Source of the DNA: Lumbricus terrestris
Taxonomy: Eukaryota > Annelida > Clitellata > Crassiclitellata > Lumbricidae
Length of the DNA stretch: 64,000 nucleotides
Assembly: GCA_949752735.1 (NCBI GenBank)
Contig: OX457053.1
Location: 23,568,182-23,632,181 of the forward strand
Direction of reading: 5' to 3'
Under the pieces are notes generated by a model. The model searched no databases and had not been told where the DNA came from. It worked only from the letters and a program-made list of their open reading frames with translations. Below are positions 45,514 to 56,969 of this stretch, piece after piece; the first letter of the stretch is position 1, and each line of letters starts with the position of its first letter. Position numbers and translations under genes: made by a program.

Positions 45514-48500
45514 GTATCAGTTTGAATTTAACTATAATTACTAAATTGTTGGCTTTTTCAGTTGAGGTTTATATGATTAAAAAAATTATACAGAGTTTAA
45601 GTTCAATTCCTAAGGTTACACGTCGTTAAAAGAGAGAGAACTAACCTTGAGAGGTAGCAGTGGTTATGTAGTGTTAACAGCTTCATTTTTTAGCTTTGGC
45701 ATATGAGGGTGAATTGCCAGGCCTCTTCTTACTGCCTTATCTTCCCACCGACTGTTTATTTTCTGTGTACATACGCAGTTTTAGCTCTATGTATGATAAA
45801 TGCACTTAATTATAACTGAATTGATAAGGAGATGCATTTGTAGCAGAAATCTCAACAAAACAAAAAATGTCTGCTCTGGCAAGAATGCTTTACACGAGAT
45901 CAACAAATGCATTTTCAGTGGTATTTAGCAATGCACGAGCAACTTTAAAATCTACTGTTAATTGTTATAGCTTATTTTTTTAAATGTATGTAAACGTTTT
46001 ATGCAATGTAATGCATGCGCACTTGTCAGATGCAAACAAAGGCTACTTACTTACTTACTAAAACAGACTTCTTCAACAACATTGACTAACAGTAATATTG
46101 ATTCATGCGTCGTTTCAGCTGACGTGATACCGAAGGACTCAAAGGAATTCTACCAGTTCTGCTACGTGTCAAGTGCGAAACAGGTGTGCGGCGTGAGCAC
46201 ACCATTCCAGCTGAGTTCCTCAATGGATGATCTGTTTGAGGTTCAAGATCCGGATGATCCTACAACAATGGTCATTAAAACAAAGGCACAGATGCTGGAA
46301 GATCAATTGGCAGTCCTCAAGAAAGATGGCATTGAGTTGCAGAAGGTGATCAATTAGCCAATTTATTCAAAAGACCTCTACAGCAACATTTTAATAATCT
46401 ATTTCTATGAAGGATAATGTATGTATGTTTGTTTGTTTGTCCAGAATGCATGCCAACAGTTTCATATCTATGGAATCTTCTTGACCTGAATCCTTGCACC
46501 TAGACAGAGTGCCACGAGGACTACACAGTGGATGAATTGAAAAATCCCCCTCACAATTACATTACATTACAAAATTTTGGCTCATCTGTCACACATCAAT
46601 CAGTCATTAACGCAAATTCAACTGATCATGATCATTTTTCAGTTGAAGTGTTTGGCATTAACAGTTTCTGTGTTACTTTTAGGAAGTTCAGTTGCTTCAG
46701 TTGGAGCTGGATGCAGAAAGAACTAGCAAGGGACAACTCATGGAGCAGCTCAAGGTCAATTTTACATATATGTTTGTCATGGCTATTTGAAAAATGGCTA
46801 AACAGATTGTGGCCTGTGCTGGATCTATCCACCTGGTGTTTCTGAAAATACTCCATGTTTGCCGGAGCACATTCTAAACCAGTGGTTTTCTAACTCTAGT
46901 CTCATTCTATCACTAGGTAAAAAATTGAATGTTGAATTGTTGACGTGCCTTCAGCAAAAGTCAGTTCTAAAACAATAGGTGAATTTGAAATACATTTGAA
47001 GCTAATTATTATTATAGGTAATATCGTAAGTTCTATTGCAGTATCTGGGGTTGGTATTAGAACAGTAAGTTGAAAACAGTGATGCTTAGTTTTAATGTGT
47101 AATCATGTTATGAAAAGGGAAAAAGAAATTACGATTAGAAAACTTGTGACCACTATCTAAAATTGATGAAAAAAAGAACAGGGTGGACGACTGATGACAT
47201 AGGCAGAAACTATATAGGCGTAAATACATAGAAAATGTTATTTTTCTGAATCTTTTACATGCTAGTTAGTGATGCTAGGGTTTTTTAGCACCAAAATTTG
47301 AAAACCTCTGTTTTAGGCAAGTTGAGTTGTGCTCACAATAAATTTAGGATCTACCAAGCTCCTGCCTATGATGATTTCATTTGTAAATTCTCTGTTTCTT
47401 TTCTCAAAAAACTTTTGGTCATTTTCACAAATTCTCCAAACTTCTTCCCGTAGTGTCTTAACAATCGAAGTCTTCCCGTAAGCTGTCTTCTGCTTTCCTA
47501 ATAGCAGGTCTCAGAATTTCATTGCATCATTCGATGATGTTATTATTATTAAATATTGCTTAATTAATAAGTGCTATTATCTAGTGAATATCAGTTGAAG
47601 GCACAGAACAATTGTAAATGATGAAACTATATTAGGATAGGAGGTTGGTACATTGACTAATCGGCTACCATGTCCCTCTGTTGCTTAATTGACTTAAATA
47701 ATTAAATACAGGCTTTTAACCCGTTAACAACCGAGGGTGCACCATTTTCCCATTTACTACACTTTTGTCAGTTAAGGGTTAAGGTAATTGGTATTGTGTA
47801 ATTATATATAGAAATTAATTTTCATTGTATTGTGTAATTATATGGAAATTAATAATTAATTTTCAAATGCAGGAAATGGCACGGTTACAGGACGAATTGG
47901 ACCAGGAGCGAATCAGCAAAGAGAACTTATACCAACATATTAAGGTACACAGTACTACACATTTCTGTAGCTCATTTTCTCTTTGGCAGCAAACTTTTAA
48001 AATCAAATCATTTCTTTGTTTTTGTTGTAACCAATCACTTTTTTACAGCCAAAAAATTACAAGTCACATATTCAAATGGGAATGGCCACAAGGATGGGCC
48101 CCGAAGGGATCACTGACCCCGCTAATTGGTAAGTTGTAGCAAAATTAAAAAGCTGTTTTGCCCTGTTTTAATTCTGTGATTCTTTGTCCTTTTTCTGGCT
48201 AGGAACTGCAAGAAGGTCTTCAAGCCGAAAGACAATCGAATGAGCAACTCCACAGCCAACTAAGGGTAACAGTAACATCCATTGTATATGTTTCGACACC
48301 TGTTTCGACACCTGTTTCGACACCTGTTACTTTATTTACCTATGCAGTAGTAGCCGTAAATGTTTAGTATTGATTATTGATTATTGGAGTTACAATTGAT
48401 TCTTTTTAATAGTAGTGGCCTTTGTTGCTTGTGCCCAAAATTCACGATCTGTACGGTGCTTTTAATAGTAGTAGCCTAAATACTTCTGTCCAACATCCTT

Positions 48501-51500
48501 GATCTGTGTAGAGCAGTGGTAGTTAGCCTTAGATGCTTGTATCCTAGGACAATGATCCAATCAATACTTTTAACTGTATTAACCTTTGATGCGTCCAAGG
48601 TCCTTTGTCCATTTAGTACTTTTAGATGCTTGCATCCAAGGTTCATGGTCCAAATAGTACTTTTAATAGACTATAATAGTGGACTATGGATGTCGTGGGA
48701 GTTGGCTCGACGGCGCCTTGGGTGCACCTATTACATGGCATCTGTTATGAACCAATGTATAACGAGAGTGTCTAAAGTTGTAATGAACATCAACCGAAAT
48801 GAATTTCGGTTTGAATCGTTTAAACTTCAGTTGTTTTTTCACATAGTTTTCTTTTCGTTTGGCAGGCGATGAGAGATGAATTGCAGGCAGATAGAAGAGC
48901 GCGTGAAGAGGCCTTCGAGAACCACACGAGAGTAAGACATGTTTCATCTGTCCTGACGATTACAATATATGAGCTTTTGCTGTTTCATCTCATTCATACA
49001 TACATACGCAATCGCATACGATGAGGAAAATTATCGCCGGAGAAGATCTTGATCAAGGCTGAACCAAGTCACCTCGATAATGATGAAATTCTCACCACCA
49101 GATACCGTACTCGAATTGATGATATATGTCGCAAAGCAAGTGAAAATATATTCGAATTCAGATCACCCAACGTGATACACGACCAACGACTTTCTCGTTC
49201 TTCTCCCCACAGTTCAAATCACCAAACACCACACGATCGACGAATAGTTCTACGTGGTTCGCAGAGTTCCTCCAAATGACACACTGGCCCGTAACTAGAC
49301 GTACCTGATGCAACACTTCAATTGACTATCGAAAGTGTTCACCTTCACTCATCCCAGCTGCCAATGTTTAACTTAGGAAACGCCTCCACAAAATGTCCCT
49401 CTCGATTAGCGTTCAGCACGGAAATCAAACTTACTGCCTCTGACGTTCACTTTAATCCGTTATTTTGTTTTACAGCACTTTAATTGACTTTTGCGTCCCA
49501 ACGAAATTTGTTGACGTAGATAACTTGGTAACCAGTGTTACGTTGCCAGCTCTGCATTCCACTAACACTCCAGGTTTCTATTAAATGTCTAATTCGCCAA
49601 ATGATTACCGGTAAATATTTAAATCCAATGCCAGTATTAAATTAACTAGCTTAACTCATGCTTATGATTAAGGATTAACATAGAGATAAACTGGTTAATA
49701 GATAATAGCAAATTGATTCGCTACATTTATCTATTTACGTTATCTGTCTGAGTATCCTTTTTTTGATTTCCAGGAAACTGGAGAGAGAATGTTGGAGTCA
49801 CAGACTGGAGCAAGTTGCGAAGCACTGGAGGAGGAGGAGGCAGCTGTTGAGGTAATCGAAATCTCTTCGGAAAATAAGATTAGATTAGAAGAAAGAGAGC
49901 AGTCCATTAAGCTAGCCCAAGGGGTCATGGGTGTGAAATGTTGGCGACTTCTTTTTCTTGGTCTCTGCATATGTCAGTGGAGGCTAGACTCATTTAGACA
50001 CACTGTCTCATCTTCCCTATAAAAGTGTATAGTCTGTGTACTCATTATAGGGGGTTATTTGCCTATAGGGTGCATATGGGATTGAAATTTGAAACAGGCT
50101 TCGGTATATATAAAGACTTTGAACCCGAACTTTATGACTGCCAGTTCAGCATTCTAGCCACTAAACACTGGTGCACCTCCCAAATACACAGGAACTTTTT
50201 TATGATGCCACCTTGGGGTGATAGAGCAAACAGCTGGTAAGACGTGGCTTTTGTGGGCGCTGAGAAATTCTCGAAGATTTACATTACATTACGTTACAAC
50301 AGTGGCTTGCTTAAATCAAATCAGCGTAGTTTTTGTCTAAGCTGGAGGTATATGTAGCACTTTGTGGCACACTGTGGTGTAGTGGTGTTTAGATTTTATA
50401 ATAAAACGAATATAAAATATAAGAATATGTCGTTGTTGCTGTCATTGCAGAGGATTACCGAGAGCGACGGGGTTGTATGTCCGTTGAATCCTGTGGTTGA
50501 CGCCATCAATGGACAACAGGCGGCAACACACGAGGAGGTGAACGAGGACGGAGCTGAGGCCAAGGGGCTGTCAATCACGGAGAGAATAACAGGTTGATCA
50601 TGCCTATTAAGTAGTAGTAGGTCTTACCGTTTAACGACCAAGCATTAGTTGATGGCACTGAAGGTTTTGCTGAACGTCACTACGTGGTAGCCATCTTGCG
50701 CCCACGTTCACATAACCTTGAAATAATTTCACTTTCTGACCTTCTCACAAGAACGGGCTTCGTTACTAGAATGCTTTACACTTATTAGCATTTGTTTTGC
50801 ATTACTTTTTATGTATGTTACTATGCCTTATTATTACTACTATCATAGTTCTACGAATCTACGTGTTAGATTGCATTATTTGTCGATGATGGAGTAATAA
50901 AGGCTATTACTTACTTACTTACTCTTACTTCAGTGGCTCAAGCCCATACTCTCATCATTACAAGGTGATTGCTTCAACCAACCAGCCATTTGCTCCAGGA
51001 TGTGATGATATCTTTCCAAGAGCTCTGTCACTCTACTCTGCGTGTACACTATACAGGGGTGTCTTGCTTTACGTTCCTTCACTCAGGGTTAATTCCTCAT
51101 TCCCCAAGCACGAACTGCTCTTAGACAGCACCATGCTTTCTCTGTTATTGGCCCCATGGTATGGAATGGGCCTCCACTGCCTTATGCCTGGGGTTTGCTC
51201 AGATACGTTCTTTGTATGGAGAGTGATATCAAATTTAGGTTGTATTATATTCATGTATGCTTGCTTACATACATGCATGACATTGCAACATGTGTACGTA
51301 CCACATGCATATTCAGCTAGTCATTCGTTACGAGGATTTATAGAACACCAATTCAAGACTGCTATTGATGAGTGCTGAGTATTCATCAGGTTGTTGATTG
51401 ACTTTTCTTCCATTCACTTGTTTCATCCATTCATTCATTCGTTCACTTGAAAGAAAAGTTATAATGCATACATAGTTGCATACATACATTATATAATTGC

Positions 51501-53798
51501 AAGAGTACTGACAAGTTCAAGGTCAGACAGAGGTTTTAGCCAGTATCGTGACTATCGTCTAACCCATCAAGGTCAGACCCAGTGGCAGATTTCAAATTCG
51601 ACCACCATGTCACTTTATGCAGCCTTTATTTGATACCAGGTGCATAGTTAAAACGCCACTACATTATAAGTCCTTATGTCCCAGTGGCGTAGCCAGGAAT
51701 CTATGATGGAGGAGGTTTTGGGGGGTTTTATGGCCTGGCCGGATGCCCTTTCTGACACCAACCCAACAGTATTACAGTAAATAAAAAGGGAATAAAGTAA
51801 CAAAGGGAATAAAGTAAGAAAAACAATTGTTACTACAAGCAATTGTTTTGTTTTTTCTTATTTAAGTGGATAAATAACCTTTAAAAAAACTTTTCTAAGC
51901 CAATGGGGGTTTTAACCCCCGGAACCCTCCTTGTCTACGCCACTGGATTGGACTAGGTCAGCACCACTGATGTTCCAAGTGGTCTAAAGTCCAACATGCG
52001 CCTTTAACCCTTTAACCGTCGCGTGTCGGTTGTTTTAATCTCCTAGGGTCTGTCTTGAAGCATCTTAAACGGGCGTCTGATTGGTTTGCAGAAGATTTCG
52101 ACGACGAAACCGCAGCTGGACCGGCTTCTGGACCACCAGAAGCGACGCATAAGTACGCAATCCGACTGACATCTCAGACTTTGCATGTTGCTATGTACAC
52201 AGGGCTGAAAGTGGTTTGAAAAAGGAGTTGGGTCTGAGCTCGTCTGAAATTTTTTTGCGGCTTTTCTTTTTTTAAGGACTTTTTTAGTATTCGTTTATTT
52301 TCTACACTATTATTGTAGTGATTAAGCAGTGATGTCACAAAAATTGCTGTATTTTGATGTTGGTGATTGGTATAAAGTTTATGAAATAATGCGAAAATGT
52401 GATGAATGTGTAGGCTTAAATTTTAAACACGCGACCGGGCTAAGACCCCACAAAGGCAGGTCGCGGAAATCAATGCCGGGTCGCTGGCCTGGACAGACCC
52501 AGCTCACTTTCAGCCCTGTATGCTTACTTACTCTAACAGCAGTCTAACAATAGAGACATTCTCAGATGACTGAGCACTGTTCTAACAATGAAGGTTCTCT
52601 AACGTGTTTTGTGCGTACTTCATTTCCAGAAGACTGAACGTGAAGACTGAAAGCAAATCAGTTGGATTTTTTATGCGTGTGGCTTGAGTTTGTTTTCATT
52701 TTCCTTGAATAGCATATGAATATCCATTGTAAGTTGAAAAAATTGAAGCATGGCCATTCTTGCTGCTAGTGGTGATACGACAGAAATTGTATAAGTCAAG
52801 CAAATTAGATTGACATGCTCCAACAGGAGTTCCTTTTCTTAAGCTTTCGTGCATGCGTGTGTGACTTGTAGTGCATTGCATTTTGTGTGCAGCAGCTTGT
52901 CTAACAAAGATGTAGGTGGCCTTTGTGTGTCTGAAAAATTGCTATTTTAGCTAACAGTTTCTTATATTATTTTACGCATGGATTAAATGGTAGTGCTTGC
53001 TATTTTAGAAAGAATAATATGCATTATTAATGACTAAGTGATTTAATGTGTAATAATAATTGTGCATATTCCTTTGCTGGTCACAGGTTGAGGGATTTAC
53101 CCCAGTGTTTTTGCGTTAAATTGTTATTACTTTAATAGGCGTTTTTGCATTGAATTGTTATTACTTTAATAGGCGTTTTTGCGTTAAATTGTTATTACTT
53201 TAATAGGCAGGAATAGCTCTTTCTTTTGTGTAGTCAAGTAGGAAACCATTGATGAATTTTCATTTCGTATTATGGCACAGTTATGAAGTGCCACTGTCAA
53301 TTGATGGTGCTGAGTGGTTGGGATTGAAAGGCTTGTCTAACCTTTTCCTGGCCAAAGTGCAGTGAATGGTATGGGAAATCCCATATTTGTTAGCCTCATT
53401 ATTATCTTTCCAAAGACAAACTAATTTGCATCCGTGGGCTGTCTCGCAATCTTTGTGGTTTCATAGTTTTCCAAATTTGCTTTGACACTACAGATGCTGT
53501 TACGAATTTATATGCTGTGGGCCATATTTTATTTGTTGTAATTTAAATTAATTACTAAGAAAATTGTGACTTTTCTCGTCTTCATTGCAGGCCAGAAGAG
53601 TCGCTGAAATCTTGCCCAGTTTGCAATGAGGAGTTTCCGGCCGGGGCTTCCGAAGACGAGATAGCACAGCACGTTGAGCGTCACAACGGTCAGGTCTGTC
53701 CCATCTGCTTCATGCAGTTTGACACGGACTATCCAGAGGAAAACGTCACGGCGCACGTCAACCGTCATCTAGATGACCCGATCGACGCTGCCGAGTAG
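45270..53798 (+). CDS. TAX1BP1: TAX1BP1/CALCOCO-family autophagy receptor-like gene, ten exons
   Basis: Coding exons: 45270-45513, 46119-46345, 46683-46754, 47873-47944, 48203-48265, 48866-48931, 49774-49851, 50451-50592, 52092-52152, 53591-53798. All introns are GT-AG, all phases agree, and the sum is 1233 nt: 410 residues plus TAG. Residues 8-113 form a SKICH domain (ARDWIGLYRVGW at 37-48, KEFYQFCYV at 90-98, GVSTPFQL at 106-113). Residues 153-270 are a coiled coil, 275-341 an acidic linker. Two C2H2 fingers follow: C350, C353, H369, H373 and C378, C381, H397, H401. Family members link ubiquitinated cargo to LC3-type proteins; the two fingers fit the TAX1BP1 UBZ1 pair. Human TAX1BP1 is much longer (about 790 residues), so most of the coiled coil is missing. 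The start could instead be ATG 45204 or 45237 if the acceptor at 45243 is not used. Confidence 0.92.
46119..46345 (+). CDS. TAX1BP1: TAX1BP1-like exon 2: SKICH C-half and candidate LIR
   Basis: Acceptor CGTTTCAG. Residues 82-157 run from ADVIPKDSKEFYQFCYV to DGIELQK. After the SKICH domain, DPDDPTTMVIKTKAQML lines up with the position where human TAX1BP1 and NDP52 carry the non-canonical LC3-interacting LVV motif; here it reads M132-V133-I134. The donor AAG|GTGATC is weak but the phase fits. Confidence 0.9.
46683..46754 (+). CDS. TAX1BP1: TAX1BP1-like exon 3: coiled-coil repeat 1
   Basis: 24 codons, phase 0 at both ends, residues 158-181, EVQLLQLELDAERTSKG to EQLK. It shares the pattern E-x2-L-Q-x-E-L-D-x-E-R-x-S-K with exon 4. 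Confidence 0.87.
46880..47310. mobile_element. Old hAT-like MITE in intron 3
   Basis: It starts CAGTGGTTTTCTAACTCTAG and ends with the complement of CAGAGGTTTTCAAATTTTGG. Flanks TTCTAAAC and TTTTAGGC agree at 5 of 8 bases and both fit the hAT target preference with T at position 2. About 431 bp with no coding capacity. Confidence 0.55.
47873..47944 (+). CDS. TAX1BP1: TAX1BP1-like exon 4: coiled-coil repeat 2
   Basis: 24 codons, phase 0 at both ends, residues 182-205, EMARLQDELDQERISKE to QHIK. It has the same length and pattern as exon 3, which points to exon duplication. Acceptor TTCAAATGCAG, donor AAG|GTACAC. Confidence 0.87.
48203..48265 (+). CDS. TAX1BP1: TAX1BP1-like exon 5: coiled-coil repeat 3
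   Basis: 21 codons, phase 0 at both ends, residues 206-226, ELQEGLQAERQSNEQL to QLR. It is one triplet group shorter than exons 3 and 4. Acceptor TTTCTGGCTAG, donor AGG|GTAACA. Confidence 0.86.
48290..48325. repeat. 12-bp repeat, three copies
   Basis: GTTTCGACACCT occurs three times head to tail in intron 5 of the TAX1BP1-like gene. Confidence 0.9.
48408..48672. repeat. Degenerate tandem repeat of about 60 bp in intron 5
   Basis: Four to five decayed units each hold a GATGCTTGTATCC-like word, then a TTCATGGTCC or ATCCTTGATC word, then TACTTTTAATAGTAGT. It is clearest at 48520-48672. Confidence 0.65.
48866..48931 (+). CDS. TAX1BP1: TAX1BP1-like exon 6: coiled-coil repeat 4
   Basis: 22 codons, phase 0 at both ends, residues 227-248, AMRDELQADRRAREEAF to HTR. 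It is the fourth variant of the L-Q-A-x-R repeat. Acceptor CGTTTGGCAG, donor AGA|GTAAGA. Confidence 0.86.
49774..49851 (+). CDS. TAX1BP1: TAX1BP1-like exon 7: end of the coiled coil
   Basis: 26 codons, phase 0 at both ends, residues 249-274, ETGERMLESQ to EEEEAAVE. It is Glu-rich and less regular than the previous repeats. Acceptor TTTGATTTCCAG, donor GAG|GTAATC. Confidence 0.85.
50451..50592 (+). CDS. TAX1BP1: TAX1BP1-like exon 8: acidic linker
   Basis: 47 codons plus one base, residues 275-321, RITESDGVVCPLNP to SITERIT. Low-complexity, acidic and probably disordered. Acceptor GTCATTGCAG, donor CAG|GTTGAT. Confidence 0.85.
51682..51945. mobile_element. MITE with CAGTGGCGTAG ends in intron 8
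   Basis: A 264-bp element with inverted ends CAGTGGCGTAGCCA and CAGTGGCGTAGACA (13 of 14 match). The interior has GGGGTTTTA and TAACCCCC inverted words. The 8-bp flanks do not match clearly. It resembles, but is distinct from, the CAGTGGCGGCG family elsewhere in the window. Confidence 0.7.
52092..52152 (+). CDS. TAX1BP1: TAX1BP1-like exon 9: short Pro/Glu-rich linker
   Basis: 61 nt entered in phase 1 and left in phase 2, residues 322-341, EDFDDETAAGPASGPPEATH. It is supported mainly because it restores the frame between exons 8 and 10 and has clean boundaries (TTGGTTTGCAG and AA|GTACGC). Confidence 0.8.
53107..53208. repeat. 34-bp tandem repeat, three copies, intron 9
   Basis: The unit starts GTTTTTGCGTTAAATTG and ends CTTTAATAGGC. 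Copy 2 has two substitutions (CAT and GAA). Confidence 0.92.
53591..53798 (+). CDS. TAX1BP1: TAX1BP1-like exon 10: two UBZ1-like zinc fingers and stop
   Basis: Acceptor TTCATTGCAG. Residues 342-410 contain CPVC with 15 residues to HVERH, a four-residue link, then CPIC with 15 residues to HVNRH, and the tail LDDPIDAAE before TAG. In TAX1BP1 the paired fingers bind ubiquitin and myosin VI; all eight zinc ligands are present here. Confidence 0.93.
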
Positions 53799-54019
53799 GA
53801 ACGACGACGGATGTATGGATGGATGGATGGAAGAGATGAGACTCGGTTTTATGTCTTTGTTATCTATTGACTCGTATGCGTAACTGGTTCAATTCTGATT
53901 ATTTGGGCGATTGAGACGTTGTGGCAGTAGTTGATGCCGGACATGTTTTGCATTTTTTAGCACTTGTTGTTGTTGTGGTTTCTTTGGCAAATGTCGCCGC
54001 AAGGTTTTAACAGTAGTAA

Positions 54020-54122
54020 CATTGCTAATAATATTGCTAATAATAATAGTAATATTGCTAATAATAATAGTAATATTGATAATAATAATAATATTGCTAA
54101 TAATAATAGTAATATTGTTAAG
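54020..54122. repeat. AAT/ATTGCT low-complexity tract
   Basis: GCTAATAATAATAGTAATATT-type units repeat about four times in the 3' flank of the TAX1BP1-like gene. Confidence 0.85.
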
Positions 54123-54185
54123 AAGACAGAAATGAAACAATGGTGAGACATTGAGGCAGTAGTCGATGCCGTTCTAGTGAACGAT

Positions 54186-54191
54186 AATAAA
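54186..54191 (+). promoter_or_regulatory. Candidate polyadenylation signal AATAAA
   Basis: First canonical AATAAA downstream of the stop at 53798 (388 bp). Others lie at 54301 and 55825, so the true end of the transcript cannot be decided from sequence. Confidence 0.4.
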
Positions 54192-56895
54192 ATATAAATG
54201 GTAATGTTACTAACATTTAATAATTATCATTCCAGCATAGTGCATGGTTATTCTTACAAATCCTGATGGATCATTTCTACATACTGTACAACGTAATGGT
54301 AATAAATAACAGATTTATTGATGATGAAAAAATGTTTAGAAAATGCATTTGAGATCCGTTTATACCAGGAGTAATTTACTTATGATAATAAAATTCCTAG
54401 CAATAGTACTACTGATTGTAACATACCTGTAATGTTATACAAACACGTAAAATGAGATCTGAGCTTGGGCTGTGTTCCCTCAGGCAACTAAAAATAGAGA
54501 TAATTATTATTTTTAATTTTTCATTAATGCTACGGTTTTCTCGTGGTGTTAGGACCATGCTTCCAAGGGCGGTAGTTGATAGAGGCGAACAGGAAATTTT
54601 ACTATTAATTTACACGCTTTTCCTCATTATTAATTGTTTTTGTTATTACTTTTTTAAAAATAAGTCAGTTTAGTGTCGTCGCTGCCTGTGTCAAAGGAAA
54701 AATATCCCAAGTGCGACTCTTTGAATTTTGTTGGAATTTTAATGATAATGATATTTTAATAATAGTTTTGTATCTACAATGGTACATGTTTGTGCAAAGA
54801 AACTTAGTGTGACCTTTTAAGCACTTCTCAAATTTGCTAATCAATTATTGTTGTTTTGAGGACAGTTCTTAACATTACTTTGCTTATTTTTAGCCTTGAA
54901 CATGAATGAGAATTTCGCTAAGCAAGTTGTGCAAGGTATATTAGATTGGGTTGCTAATATGAAGTCTGTGATAAGATTTTGAGCTAATTTTGCAGTGTGT
55001 ATATGCTTGGAATTGGTGTCTTTCATGGGAAGATAAAATTTCTAAGTTTTGTAACAACACCTTATTGAGAGGATGAAGTGTAGAGTCCTAAATAAGAAAT
55101 TGTTGCAACAATAAAAACGTTCAAAAGAGTTTGAAAATTTTATCAGAACAGGGATTGTTCTGCAAATTTTCATCAGCACATGGGGTGATTGTTGGAAATT
55201 TTCCACCTGGTTAAGTGGTTAGATAATCCTATAAATTTGCCAAGAGTAATGGCAAGATAACAAAAGAATGTTGCCATTCATTAAGTAAAGAAACTGGGCA
55301 ACTACCAAAATTTACTGGCAAACTGATGTAATACTATATTATTGTCAACAGCTGCTGAAAATGCAATCGAATAAAATTGCCAACTAAAAGATAATGTGAG
55401 AAAGTTATCAGTTGTAACTGGCTAGGATATTATTATGTCCGTATCAAAATGTTTCAATTAGGTTGTGTATATATTGAAATATATGCATTGTGTGGCCGGA
55501 ATGCTAGGCTTAGCAAGCATTGTATAGTACATTTGCCTCTGCGTGTCATAACTCAATCAATCGATCCATGTTTGTTTATTTCGACAAATTAATTGTCATT
55601 GATGCAACTAGTTACAAGTTACACAAGTGATTTGGTAAGAGCCGAGCTACAATAATATTTGATATTATGGGATTTTGTGTTTACTAACATACATCTTTAA
55701 ATGAGATTTGTGAAATACAGTTCTTTTGTGTATCCACTGCTATCTGGACTGCTAATGTTTATGGTAAATAATTTGGCTGTCGAAGGCGATATTTGCAGTA
55801 GTTATTATGAAACTGTTTAATTATAATAAAACTTCTTTGGGCACTGTGGCTAACCAAGCAATCTAACGCACGCGGCATTAGCTGCATTACCAATGTATTT
55901 ATCCATTCTAACACTATATACTAGTTGCTGATTTTGGCAAAACCGTAGTTTACGTTGTTAAACTATTTCATGTTGTCTATATAAAATGGAAGCTGGGTTG
56001 TTGATAATAATGTTTGCCCAAATGCAGGTTGGTTGACGAAACTAATTCTTTGCTTACATAGAAACTGGACTGATGGAAATAACTATTTTGTTAAATGGAA
56101 GCTGGATCGATGAAACTAAGTCTTTGCTTCAATAGAAGTGGGGTCGACGAAGTTTCCACCCCTAAGCAAAAGTGGGATTGACGGAAAAATTCTGTGTAAA
56201 TAGAAGTTGGATTTGTTAAAAAATTCTTGGTTAAATAAATTTTTGATTGTTGACAATTATTCTTGCTTAAACAGAATTTCGATTTCAATGCAGACTCTTT
56301 AGAGATTTGATAACGCTTCATCATATTTTGTTTGCTGTGATCAATTGTGCTAACGACTCTGAACATCACATTCCAGTAATGCAGTGTATTGAAAACTGTG
56401 CCGCGAAACATTAGTGTGCCGTGCGCGATTTCTACCAAAGTACTAAAATTTGGAAGCCACGTCGTAATGATGTTGTTTTACTAAGTATTCAAGGAACAAA
56501 ACATGTGGAAATTTGAAAGTTTGAAATTTAGAAGATAACCTTAGACAGACGTCATTTAGTTGTAAAAAAATAGTCTTTGTACAGATATAAACAGTAATTT
56601 ATACTAATTATAATATGATAGTATCATATATATTACAATAGTAAATAATATCATTATCATCATGTAGTAGTAAATAATATCACGGTATATTATAACGGTT
56701 CATGTAAGTTAATGCAATAATGTACGGATAAGCAGCATCTAAAAACTGATCATTTTGTCAGATGTTTCTGGGGGAAAAGTAATTTCAGGCAGAGATGTCT
56801 AGATGAATAAACACCGCCCATTAAGAGCTGTCCGTGTGTTACGTACACAGGGAGAGGGGGCGCTGCATTTGCGTACGTTATATGGATGTACCCTT
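54192..56895. other. AT-rich 3' flank / intergenic, nothing seen
   Basis: About 2.7 kb of AT-rich DNA without supported exons or elements. Part of it may be 3' untranslated sequence if a later polyadenylation signal is used. Confidence 0.45.
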
Positions 56896-56969
56896 ATTTT
56901 TTAGTCATCCAACTTGAATATTTTTTAGTCATCCAACTTGAATATTTTTTAGTCATCCAACTTGAATAT
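56896..56969. repeat. 24-bp tandem repeat, three copies
   Basis: The unit ATTTTTTAGTCATCC plus AACTTGAAT repeats three times. Its length keeps a frame open (LEYFLVIQ), but there is no other sign of coding. Confidence 0.9.
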
